Below are positions 29,554 through 35,829 of a stretch of DNA of 64,000 bases, piece after piece; positions within the stretch are counted from its first letter, which is position 1, and the number at the start of each line of letters is the position of its first letter. Source of the stretch: Microbacterium sp. CFH 31415 (lineage in GTDB: Bacteria; Actinomycetota; Actinomycetes; Actinomycetales; Microbacteriaceae). The translations under genes were made by a program, and so were the position numbers. The notes beneath the pieces are model-generated. The model was not told where the DNA came from. It ran no database searches and saw only the letters and a program-made list of their open reading frames with translations. Where the stretch lies: contig NZ_JAKYXC010000002.1 in the NCBI RefSeq assembly GCF_022538185.1, positions 62,001 through 126,000 on the forward strand. Reading direction: 5' to 3'.

Positions 29554-30042
29554 TCAGTCGCCCTCGACCGCCGACACGAGCCCGTCGAGCCGGTAGCCCA
29601 GCCAGTCGTAGATGCCGAACCGCGGATCCTCGGGGGAGTGTTGATCCTCGTTCGTGACGCCGAGCCGGGTCGCCAGCACCAGGCGGATCGCGGCGAGGGT
29701 GCGCAGCCACGCACCGGTCGCCTCGGGCGCGAGCGCGACCGGAACCGCCTCGAGCAGCACCGGGTCGTCGGGGTCGTCGGGGATGTGCGCCGCGTCGGCC
29801 AGGGAGGCGAGGACGATGCGAGCATCGTCGCGGCGCCGATCGAGGAGATCGGCCTCGGTCAGCCTTCGGAACTCGTCGGCTGCGCCCGGCTCGTCGTAGG
29901 CGTCAGGCGCGAGCCGTGCGATGGCGGGATCCCCGTCGTCCGTCACGGCTCCGTCGACGAGCTCGGCGAACTGGGCGACGAGGCCGGCGAGGTGCGCCGC
30001 CTCGAGTCGGGTGAGCTCGAGGATCACCAGGCGAGGGGTCAT
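29554..30042 (-). CDS. DUF2017 family protein
   Basis: 162-residue, acidic, helical protein of the DUF2017 family, found in Actinobacteria next to clpS. Recognisable stretches are ELTRLEAAHLAGLVAQFAEL and the C-terminal NEDQHSPEDPRFGIYDWLGYRLDGLV. No catalytic motif is visible. The ATG at 30042 overlaps the clpS stop (ATGA), so the genes are coupled and a role with ClpS or Clp protease is inferred only from context. Confidence 0.85.
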   Translation of the reverse strand: MTPRLVILELTRLEAAHLAGLVAQFAELVDGAVTDDGDPAIARLAPDAYDEPGAADEFRRLTEADLLDRRRDDARIVLASLADAAHIPDDPDDPVLLEAVPVALAPEATGAWLRTLAAIRLVLATRLGVTNEDQHSPEDPRFGIYDWLGYRLDGLVSAVEGD

Positions 30043-30338
30043 TCCGGGGCCTTTCGAACGGTGGCCCACAGGCCATAGTCGTGCATCGCGCGAGTGTGGA
30101 GCTCCATCTGCTCGCGCGCACCCTCCGCTACGACGGCGTGGCCGTCGTTGTGCACCGCCAGCATGAGCGCGTGCGCCTGCGGCTTGGGGTAGCCGAAGTA
30201 CTCGCGGAACACGTGGGTGACGTAGCTCATGAGGTTCACCGGGTCGTCCCAGACGACGGTCTGCCAGGGCCGGTTGGCGGCGAGCTGTTCGCCGACGTCG
30301 ACCCGCTCGTCGAGGTCGGGGGTAGAAAGCGGCGTCAT
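30039..30338 (-). CDS. clpS: ATP-dependent Clp protease adaptor ClpS
   Basis: N-degron adaptor that delivers substrates with destabilising N-terminal residues to the ClpC/ClpA-ClpP protease. 99 residues with the ligand-pocket motif VVWDDPVNLMSYVTHVF and the helix LMLAVHNDGHAVVAEG, ending HTRAMHDYGLWATV. The ATG at 30338 overlaps the upstream stop (TGATG); an in-frame GTG 9 bases earlier is less likely. Three genes on this strand (metallopeptidase, clpS, DUF2017) all overlap end to start. Confidence 0.93.
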   Translation of the reverse strand: MTPLSTPDLDERVDVGEQLAANRPWQTVVWDDPVNLMSYVTHVFREYFGYPKPQAHALMLAVHNDGHAVVAEGAREQMELHTRAMHDYGLWATVRKAPE

Positions 30339-30688
30339 CAGGCCCACCCCAGTTCGTGCAGGCGATCGTCATCGATCCCGTAGAAGTGCGCGATCTCGTG
30401 CACGAGGGTCGTGTGCAGCTCGTCGCGCAGGCTGTCGAGGTCGTCGCAGACGGCCAGATGCGCCTCGCGGTACACGATGATCCGATCAGGGAGCTCACCG
30501 ACGCCGTAGCGATCCCGCTCGGTCAGTGCCCACCCGTCGTAGAGTCCGAGCAGGTCGAGGGTGCCGTCCTCGGCGCGGTCCTCGACGACGAACACGACGT
30601 TGTCGAGCCCTTCGACCATGTCGTCGGGGAGCAGGTCGAGCTCATCGATGACGAGCTGCTCGAAGGTCGCGGCATCCATCTCCATCAT
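30338..30688 (-). CDS. Minimal zincin-type metallopeptidase
   Basis: 116 residues of the small metallopeptidase family (DUF1025-like). The zinc motif HEIAHFYGIDDDRLHELG sits near the C-terminus, with two His and the catalytic Glu present. Preceding strands (RIIVYREAHLAV) are as expected. Substrates are not known for this family. It starts 20 bases downstream of the tRNA-His 3' end on the same strand, so co-transcription is plausible. The start may be either of two adjacent ATG codons. Confidence 0.82.
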   Translation of the reverse strand: MMEMDAATFEQLVIDELDLLPDDMVEGLDNVVFVVEDRAEDGTLDLLGLYDGWALTERDRYGVGELPDRIIVYREAHLAVCDDLDSLRDELHTTLVHEIAHFYGIDDDRLHELGWA

Positions 30689-30707
30689 GATGCCTCGATG
30701 TACGTGG

Positions 30708-30780
30708 GGTGAGTAACGGGACTCGAACCCGCGACATCCGGCACCACAAGCCAGCGCTCTACCAACTGAGCTATACCCAC
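30708..30780 (-). tRNA. tRNA-His (GTG)
   Basis: Complete cloverleaf on the minus strand. Acceptor GTGGGTA pairs with TACTCAC; the anticodon stem CTGGC/GCCGG encloses loop TTGTGGT, giving anticodon GTG. The T-arm contains GGTTCGAGTCC. The base before the 5' end is G, matching the G-1 diagnostic of tRNA-His, with discriminator C. CCA is not encoded. Confidence 0.96.
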
Positions 30781-30817
30781 CATGTCTCCCGCCTGCGCGG
30801 GCAACCAGACGATTCTC

Positions 30818-31444
30818 TCACACCTCTGGGGCGAACAGCGACACGGCGGCGGCAGCCGCGGCGCGTGCGCCGTCGCTGGTCGGTCCGGGCTCGGGCACGA
30901 ACACCGCCTGACGGTAGTACGCGAGCTCGCGGATGGACTCGAGGATGTCGGCGAGGGCACGATGACCGCCGTCTTTCGCAGGAGCGTGGATGTAGGCACG
31001 CGGGTACCAGCGGCGGGCGAGCTCTTTGATGCTCGACACATCCACGTTGCGGTAGTGCAGCCAGTGGTCGATGCGGGGCATGTACTTCGCCAGGAACATG
31101 CGATCGGTGCCGATGGTGTTGCCGGCGAGCGGCGCCTTGCCCTCGAGTGGCACGAACCGCTGAATGTACTCGAGCGCCTGGAACTCGGCGTCCGCGACGC
31201 TCAGGCCGTTCGGGATCTCGTCGAGCAGGCCGGATTTCTCGTGCATCCTGGTCACGAATTCGCTCATGTTGTCGAGCGCTGAAGCGTCGGGTCTGATCAC
31301 CGCCTGAAAGCCGGCGTCGAGCGGTCGCAGCTCGAAGTCGGTCACGACGACCGCGATCTCGACGAGCTCGTCGACCGCGAGGTCGAGTCCCGTCATCTCG
31401 CAGTCGATCCAGACGAGTCGGTCGTTCTCGGATGCCCCCACCAT
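30818..31444 (-). CDS. orn: Oligoribonuclease
   Basis: 3'-5' exoribonuclease that finishes RNA turnover by degrading di- and short oligoribonucleotides, including the pGpG product of c-di-GMP turnover. 208 residues, DEDDh family: WIDCEMTGLDL at residue 11, DRMFLAKYMPRIDHWLHYRNVDVSSIKELARRW-type core (in parts), and KDGGHRALADILESI. The ATG at 31444 is chosen over 31453 because TAGGAT ends seven bases upstream of it. It lies between tRNA-Arg and tRNA-His on the same strand. Confidence 0.94.
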   Translation of the reverse strand: MVGASENDRLVWIDCEMTGLDLAVDELVEIAVVVTDFELRPLDAGFQAVIRPDASALDNMSEFVTRMHEKSGLLDEIPNGLSVADAEFQALEYIQRFVPLEGKAPLAGNTIGTDRMFLAKYMPRIDHWLHYRNVDVSSIKELARRWYPRAYIHAPAKDGGHRALADILESIRELAYYRQAVFVPEPGPTSDGARAAAAAAVSLFAPEV

Positions 31445-31451
31445 GCGCTCC

Positions 31452-31457
31452 ATCCTA
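31452..31457 (-). promoter_or_regulatory. Leaderless -10 (TAGGAT) of orn
   Basis: TAGGAT on the minus strand ends seven bases before the ATG at 31444. It overlaps the alternative ATG at 31453, which argues against that upstream start. Confidence 0.6.
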
Positions 31458-31508
31458 TTGACGACCCCGGACGCCGACGCACGGGCCTGGGCGCCGACGC
31501 CCGTCTCG

Positions 31509-31581
31509 CCCCTCCGGGAGGATTCGAACCCCCGACCTGGCGGGTAGAAACCGCTCGCTCTGTCCCCTGAGCTACGGAGGG
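31509..31581 (-). tRNA. tRNA-Arg (TCT)
   Basis: Cloverleaf on the minus strand. Acceptor CCCTCCG pairs with CGGAGGG; D-stem GCTC/GAGC; anticodon loop TTTCTAC gives TCT; T-arm GGGGG-TTCGAAT-CCTCC with one G-U pair; discriminator G. It decodes AGA, a rare codon in this GC-rich genome. A12-base leader separates it from a TAGCCT hexamer. Confidence 0.95.
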
Positions 31582-31593
31582 AAGGGTCCCACC

Positions 31594-31599
31594 AGGCTA
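31594..31599 (-). promoter_or_regulatory. -10 element (TAGCCT) of tRNA-Arg
   Basis: TAGCCT on the minus strand lies 12 bases upstream of the mature tRNA 5' end, giving an expected leader of about five bases. Confidence 0.45.
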
Positions 31600-31650
31600 T
31601 CGGTTCGCCGGATCGCGTGCCGGATGCTGGCATCCGTGCGTGTCCGGGCG

Positions 31651-31656
31651 TAGCGT
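31651..31656 (+). promoter_or_regulatory. -10 element (TAGCGT) of the 31687 gene
   Basis: TAGCGT lies 30 bases before the ATG at 31687. The leader would carry AAAGGAG (31674-31680), so this is a conventional leadered promoter. Confidence 0.45.
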
Positions 31657-31686
31657 CGGCATCGGACGCATCGAAAGGAGTTCACC

Positions 31687-31899
31687 ATGAGCACCACAGA
31701 GACGCACCACACCCTGTGGGTGGCCTACGGCCCGTCGGGTGTCGTCGGCAGCATCCGCAAGGACGACGACGGCTACACGGTCACGATGGCAGGCGCCGAC
31801 TCCGTCGCGGGCACGTATCCGTCGATGGAGATCGCCAAGAGCGCTCTGCACTCCCGGATGACGCCGGGCAGCGATTGGCCCGAGTTCCGGGAGCACTGA
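31687..31899 (+). CDS. Small conserved protein, unknown function
   Basis: 70 residues, no signal peptide or membrane segment. Beta-rich sequence with GSIRKDDDGYTVTMAG, and a C-terminal SALHSRMTPGSDWPEFREH. The GTYPSMEIAKSALH helix suggests a compact one-domain protein. I do not recognise the family. AAAGGAG six bases before the ATG supports the start. Confidence 0.65.
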   Translation: MSTTETHHTLWVAYGPSGVVGSIRKDDDGYTVTMAGADSVAGTYPSMEIAKSALHSRMTPGSDWPEFREH

Positions 31900-31951
31900 C
31901 CGTCGCTGGCACGGTGAGGACGGTGGGAGTGGATGCCCCTCCCGCCGCCCG

Positions 31952-32590
31952 TCAGCTGTGCGAGGGAGAGCCGACCGGGGTCGCCTGGTCTCCGGCGGAC
32001 TCCGCGGGGAGAGCGGTCCGGCGCGTGTCGAGCAGCGGCAGGGCGATGTGCACGAGTGGGCCGATCAGGAACGCGAAGAGCACGGTGCCGATGCCCACGG
32101 TACCGCCGAGCAGCCAGCCGATGCCGAGGACTGTGAGCTCGACCAGCGCTCGGCACGTCCAGATCGGCCACCCGAGCCGCTTGTGCATTCCCGTCATGAG
32201 CCCGTCACGGGGTCCTGGCCCGAAGTGCGCGCCGATGTACAGACCAGATGCGATCGCGACGGTGACGATGCCTCCGAGCAGGACCGCGAACTGGGCGACG
32301 ACGCCCGAGATCGGCGGGAACACCCACAGCACGACCTGCATGCTCGTTCCCACGAGCAGGATGTTCGCGATCGTGCCGACGCCGGGCTTCTGGCGGAGGG
32401 GGATCCAGAGCAGGAGCACGAAGAACCCGAGGATGTTGGCGATCCAGCCGATGCCGATGCCGGTGTGGATCGACAGGCCCTCGGCGAGAACCGTCCACGG
32501 GTCGACACCGAGTCCGGCCTCGACGGTCATCGCGCAGCCGACCCCGTACAGCACCAGACCGACGAAGAGCTGGATCACACGACGAGTCAT
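31952..32590 (-). CDS. YczE/YitT-like membrane protein
   Basis: 212-residue integral membrane protein with about five to six hydrophobic helices (VIQLFVGLVLYGVGCAMTVEAG, GIGWIANILGFFVLLLW, VAQFAVLLGGIVTVAIASGLYIG, VELTVLGIGWLLGGTVGIG). The GPGPRDGLMTGMHKR motif and GLGVDPWTVL are typical of the YczE family. Function is unproven; a transport role is usually assumed. It is divergent from a MocR regulator, a pairing known as the YczR/YczE type, which suggests control by it. Start ATG at 32590 is preferred; 32617 is possible. Confidence 0.82.
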   Translation of the reverse strand: MTRRVIQLFVGLVLYGVGCAMTVEAGLGVDPWTVLAEGLSIHTGIGIGWIANILGFFVLLLWIPLRQKPGVGTIANILLVGTSMQVVLWVFPPISGVVAQFAVLLGGIVTVAIASGLYIGAHFGPGPRDGLMTGMHKRLGWPIWTCRALVELTVLGIGWLLGGTVGIGTVLFAFLIGPLVHIALPLLDTRRTALPAESAGDQATPVGSPSHS

Positions 32591-32598
32591 AAGTCCAT

Positions 32599-32614
32599 CC
32601 AATCGCAGGATTGG
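32599..32614. promoter_or_regulatory. Operator candidate of the MocR regulator
   Basis: CCAATC-GCAG-GATTGG is a perfect 6-bp inverted repeat in the divergent MocR/YczE interval. A further CCAAT half-site sits at 32630-32634, 31 bp away. It lies 8 bases upstream of the YczE-type ATG at 32590 and 26 bases upstream of the MocR -10. Confidence 0.45.
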
Positions 32615-32639
32615 CATGTGTGAAACAGTCCAATGTGCG

Positions 32640-32645
32640 TATTCT
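32640..32645 (+). promoter_or_regulatory. Leaderless -10 (TATTCT) of the MocR gene
   Basis: TATTCT, seven bases, then ATG at 32653. Confidence 0.55.
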
Positions 32646-32652
32646 GGCTCCC

Positions 32653-34077
32653 ATGGATTCGAGGATCTCTGCTCGTGCACTCGGTGTGGCCCTCGGTGGG
32701 TGGCGCACGCGTGAGCCGGCCTACGAGGCGTTGGCCGATGGCATCCGCCTCCTCTGCCTCGACAACCGGCTGGCGCCGCGCACGGCTCTACCGGCCGAGC
32801 GGGAGCTCGCGGCCGCTCTGCATCTGAGCCGGAGCACCGTCGCTGCGGCGTACCGGAGCCTCCGCGAGACCGGCCACATCACGAGCCTCCGTGGGTCGGG
32901 AAGCGTGACGCTTCCGCTGCGGCGCCACGACCCGGGCAGGGCCTCGGCCGCGGACGGCGCCGTCGACCTCCAGCAGGCGAGCCCGCCGGCCTGGCCCGGC
33001 CTCGCCGGGATCATGGCGGACGTCGCCGGCGGGGCGGCGTCGCTGGTGTCGCGGGTCGGGTACGACGTGCTCGGGAGCGTGGAGCTGCGAGAGGCGATCG
33101 CCGCGCACTACGAACGGCGCGGCATTCCGACCTCGCCGAGTGAGGTGCTCGTCACCACCGGCGCGCAGAGCGCGATCCACCTCGTCGCCTCCGTGCTGCT
33201 CGGACGCGGCGATCGCGTCGTGATCGAGACGCCGACATACCCGCACGCCGCCGATGCCCTGCGACGGGCGGGTGCACGCCTCGTCGGAGTGCCGGTGACG
33301 ACGGATGCCGGGTGGGATCTCGACCGGGCGGAACAGGCCTTCGCGCGCACGCTGCCCGTGATGGCGTACCTCATGCCCGACTTCCAGAACCCCACGGGGC
33401 GATCGATGTCGGCTCTCGAGCGCGACGCCTTCCTCCTCGCGGGGGAGCGGGCCGGATCCGTGCTCGTCCTCGACGAGACGACTGCCGACCTCGACATCGA
33501 TCGGGGGCCGGTCGATGCCGGCTTCACCGGCGGAGATCCGTCGAGCGTGGTGCGGATCGGGTCGCTGGGAAAGACGGTGTGGGGAGGTCTGCGCGTCGGC
33601 TGGATCCGCGCCGAGGGCGATCTCGTCCGGCGGTTCGTGGCTGCTCGCCCCGCGCATGACCTCGGCACGCCGGAGTTCGAGCAGGCCGTCGCGGCTGCCC
33701 TGTTCTCGGACTTCGCCGGCATCACGGCGCAGCGGTCCTCGCTTCTGCGCGCCGGTCGCGATGCGCTCGTCGCCGCGCTGGGGTCGGAACTGCCGGAGTG
33801 GCGGGTGCCGACGACACACGGCGGAGTCTCGTTGTGGATCGAACTGGACGCCGCACTCAGCTCCGCTCTCGTGATGGACGTGCGATCGCGGGGAGTCCTG
33901 CTCTCGGCAGGTCCGCGCTTCTCGGTGGAGGGTGGCCACGACAGGCACCTGCGCCTGCCGTTCACGTCGCCCCCCGACGAACTCGTGCGCGCTGTGGCGG
34001 CGCTGGCCGAATCGTGGCGACGCGTGAAGGCCGGTGCCCCCGTGTCGATCGTGGACCAGCTCGAGTCGGTCGTCTGA
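32653..34077 (+). CDS. MocR-type PLP-dependent transcriptional regulator
   Basis: 474 residues. An N-terminal GntR winged helix (EALADGIRLLCLDNRLAPRT, RELAAALHLSRSTVAAAYRSL) is joined by a short linker to an aminotransferase fold-type I domain. The PLP Lys is Lys307 in IGSLGKTVWGGLRVGW. YLMPDFQNPTGRSM and VLDETTADLDID complete the cofactor site. The regulator should use PLP or its amino adduct as signal. It is divergent from a YczE-type membrane protein. The start is at ATG 32653, seven bases from TATTCT, rather than at upstream in-frame codons. Confidence 0.9.
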   Translation: MDSRISARALGVALGGWRTREPAYEALADGIRLLCLDNRLAPRTALPAERELAAALHLSRSTVAAAYRSLRETGHITSLRGSGSVTLPLRRHDPGRASAADGAVDLQQASPPAWPGLAGIMADVAGGAASLVSRVGYDVLGSVELREAIAAHYERRGIPTSPSEVLVTTGAQSAIHLVASVLLGRGDRVVIETPTYPHAADALRRAGARLVGVPVTTDAGWDLDRAEQAFARTLPVMAYLMPDFQNPTGRSMSALERDAFLLAGERAGSVLVLDETTADLDIDRGPVDAGFTGGDPSSVVRIGSLGKTVWGGLRVGWIRAEGDLVRRFVAARPAHDLGTPEFEQAVAAALFSDFAGITAQRSSLLRAGRDALVAALGSELPEWRVPTTHGGVSLWIELDAALSSALVMDVRSRGVLLSAGPRFSVEGGHDRHLRLPFTSPPDELVRAVAALAESWRRVKAGAPVSIVDQLESVV

Positions 34078-34084
34078 CGCGCAG

Positions 34085-34122
34085 CCGCCGCCCGTGGCGT
34101 CGCGTCCGCCGCCCGTGGCGTC
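34085..34122. repeat. Short direct repeat after the MocR gene
   Basis: CCGCCGCCCGTGGCGTC is present twice, at 34085-34101 and 34106-34122 (period 21), just past the MocR stop and before the convergent small gene. Function unknown. Confidence 0.6.
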
Positions 34123-34141
34123 TTGAGTCCTGGCGCTCCTG

Positions 34142-34402
34142 TCACCGGGCGAAGCGGATGCAGTCGATCGCGTCGTCGGCCGACCAGAACTCGCCGAGCT
34201 CGAGGAAGGCGCGTGTCGCCGCCTGGAAACGCCGTGCGCGATACCGGATGCCCGAGCACTCGGGGAGCGCCTGGAGATGGCCGATCACGCGGCCGCCGCG
34301 GTCGATGACGCGCCACAGCGACGGTGCTGCAGCGGCCAGGCGTACGGGAACACCCGGCGCGGGGGTGGGTGCGGCGATCTGGCGCTCTTCGGAAAGTCTC
34401 AT
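34142..34402 (-). CDS. Small hypothetical protein
   Basis: 86 residues from the ATG at 34402, preceded by GAGGAG. A Pro-rich N-terminus (AAPTPAPGVP) precedes a basic compact domain (LWRVIDRGGRVIGHLQALP, then RYRARRFQAATRAFLELGEFWSADDAIDCIRFAR). No family recognised; the sequence looks like a small nucleic-acid or partner-binding fold, but that is a guess. Divergent from the SSB paralogue. Confidence 0.6.
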   Translation of the reverse strand: MRLSEERQIAAPTPAPGVPVRLAAAAPSLWRVIDRGGRVIGHLQALPECSGIRYRARRFQAATRAFLELGEFWSADDAIDCIRFAR

Positions 34403-34421
34403 CGGAACTCCTCTCGAGTCG

Positions 34422-34427
34422 AACATA
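34422..34427 (-). promoter_or_regulatory. -10 element (TATGTT) of the 34402 gene
   Basis: TATGTT on the minus strand, 19 bases before the ATG, leaves room for a short leader with GAGAGGAG. Confidence 0.4.
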
Positions 34428-34558
34428 TGTGCGACCTCCGACATCTCTCTCGTCGAGCACCCTCCCTGGCTCCTCCACAGAATCCCTGGTGCGAGGGCGA
34501 TCCCCAGAACGGGGAGCGGGCTGAGTGTCCTCCCGTCTCATGCCCCAGCCTGGTGACA

Positions 34559-34611
34559 CCGCCGGCGCCTGCCGGGCACACAGGCGCCGGCGGGCCGGAG
34601 ACCGTCTCCGG
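34559..34611 (+). promoter_or_regulatory. Two hairpins in the leader of the SSB paralogue gene
   Basis: The first is a perfect 13-bp stem (34559-34571 with 34581-34593) and a 9-base loop. The second, CCGGAG-ACCGT-CTCCGG (34595/34596-34611), follows at once. The GAGAGGAG ribosome binding site starts only a few bases later. No T-run follows either stem, so a leader control element is as likely as a terminator. Confidence 0.5.
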
Positions 34612-34629
34612 ATCGAGAGGAGACCGCCC

Positions 34630-35148
34630 ATGAACGACAGCATCACCATCACCGGCAACGTCGCGACCGAGCCGCAGCACAAACGAACTGCGGCAGGCGT
34701 GCCGATCACGACCTTCCGGGTGGCGAGCGGCCAGCGCCGCTACGACCGCGCCAGCGACGCATGGGTCGACTCGGAGACGAACTTCTACTCGGTGTCCGCC
34801 TTCCGAGGGCTCGCCGAGCATGCGTTCCAGTCATTGCGCAGGGGCGAGCGGGTGATCCTCAACGGCAGGCTGCGCGTACGCAACTGGGACAACGGAACGA
34901 AGAGCGGCACCGACGTCGAGATCGAAGCCGACGCGATCGGTCACGACCTGATGTGGGGCACGACGACGTTCGTGAAGGCCGCCCGTGCCGCCTCGGTTCC
35001 GTCCGCCGACGCCGCCGCTGCAGACGCGTGGGCGGCGCCCGGAGACGCGGAGGGCGATACGACCGATGCGACGCCCGCCCCGACGTGGAGTGCGCCCGGC
35101 GAGGAGGCCGGGGCACGGGAACCGGCTGACGTGGAGACGCCGTCCTGA
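34630..35148 (+). CDS. Single-stranded DNA-binding protein, paralogue without acidic tip
   Basis: 172 residues. The N-terminal OB fold is complete: SITITGNVATEPQHK, TTFRVASGQRRYDRASDAWVDSE-type strand region, FYSVSAFRGLAEHAFQSLRRGERVILNGRL split over the next strands, and VEIEADAIGHDL. The C-terminal tail is Ala/Pro/Glu-rich and ends VETPS. The DDDxPF-type acidic tip through which housekeeping SSB recruits repair partners is missing. It probably serves as a secondary SSB, as in competence or sporulation paralogues. Start chosen for GAGAGGAG nine bases before the ATG. Confidence 0.9.
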   Translation: MNDSITITGNVATEPQHKRTAAGVPITTFRVASGQRRYDRASDAWVDSETNFYSVSAFRGLAEHAFQSLRRGERVILNGRLRVRNWDNGTKSGTDVEIEADAIGHDLMWGTTTFVKAARAASVPSADAAAADAWAAPGDAEGDTTDATPAPTWSAPGEEAGAREPADVETPS

Positions 35149-35177
35149 CTCCGAGCGGAACTCGCGATGCCGGGCCC

Positions 35178-35183
35178 TAGACT
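35178..35183 (+). promoter_or_regulatory. Leaderless -10 (TAGACT) of the 35190 gene
   Basis: TAGACT, six bases, then GTG at 35190. Confidence 0.6.
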
Positions 35184-35189
35184 CTGTCC

Positions 35190-35723
35190 GTGGCCCGACA
35201 TCCCGAGTGCTCCGTCCGCCGCGCGCGGACGCGTGCGGGCCTCCGGATCGCCGGTCCCGCGCTCGTCGTGGCCGCTGCCTGCGCTCTGGCGGCGTGCACG
35301 GCAGTCGGGCCGATCGGACCAGCCGACCCGGAGCAGACCGCCACCGGCTCGCCCACCGCAACCTCGTCGGCTGCCCCGCCCCCATCTGCGCCGGCGTTGC
35401 TTCCCGACTCATCGGCCGCCGAGAACCTGCCGTTCTTCTCCTCGATCGTCGATCAGGTGTGGGCGACGGAGAACAGAGCGGCAGGTCGTGCCTATATCGA
35501 CGCGCTCGTCGAAGGTGGCTTCGACAAGGCGGCGATGGAGGTCACCCATGACACCTCCACCGTGGGCAACCCGGCTGAGAGCATCCAGTTCGCCGTCCGC
35601 TGGCAGGATGAGTGCCTCGTCGGGCAGGTCGGCCCGGCGACGGGCGAGCCCTACACGGTGGTCGTACCCGTCCTCGCCGAGGGGACCTGCCTCGTGGGCG
35701 ACACGCGTCCGATCGACTGGTGA
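35190..35723 (+). CDS. Lipoprotein of unknown function
   Basis: 177 residues. A twin-Arg-containing basic N-terminus precedes a hydrophobic core and the lipobox LAAC (Cys at about residue 36). A Thr/Ser/Pro-rich linker follows, then a soluble domain of about 110 residues (FFSSIVDQVWATENRAAGRAYIDALVEGGFDK, read in parts, and SIQFAVRWQDECLVGQVG). The two C-terminal cysteines in ECLVGQ and TCLVGD may form a disulfide. Conserved in Microbacteriaceae as an uncharacterised family. It should be anchored to the outer face of the membrane. Confidence 0.75.
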   Translation: MARHPECSVRRARTRAGLRIAGPALVVAAACALAACTAVGPIGPADPEQTATGSPTATSSAAPPPSAPALLPDSSAAENLPFFSSIVDQVWATENRAAGRAYIDALVEGGFDKAAMEVTHDTSTVGNPAESIQFAVRWQDECLVGQVGPATGEPYTVVVPVLAEGTCLVGDTRPIDW

Positions 35724-35781
35724 GCGCCTTTCCCCGGCGCGTGCCGCATAGCGGCAGGCCTCGGAGGCGGCGTACGGCCGG

Positions 35782-35787
35782 TAGGCT
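35782..35787 (+). promoter_or_regulatory. -10 element (TAGGCT) of ettA
   Basis: TAGGCT lies 42 bases upstream of the ATG. The expected leader carries AGGAGAA at 35811-35817, 12 bases from the start, a rather long spacing. Confidence 0.4.
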
Positions 35788-35829
35788 GGGACGCCGACGT
35801 CGTCAGGCTTAGGAGAACGTTCACAAGAC

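Noticed and set aside
30708..31581. tRNA genes as integration sites for a mobile element
   Set aside because: Genes between and around the tRNAs are core (orn, clpS); no integrase, and no duplicated tRNA 3' end was seen.
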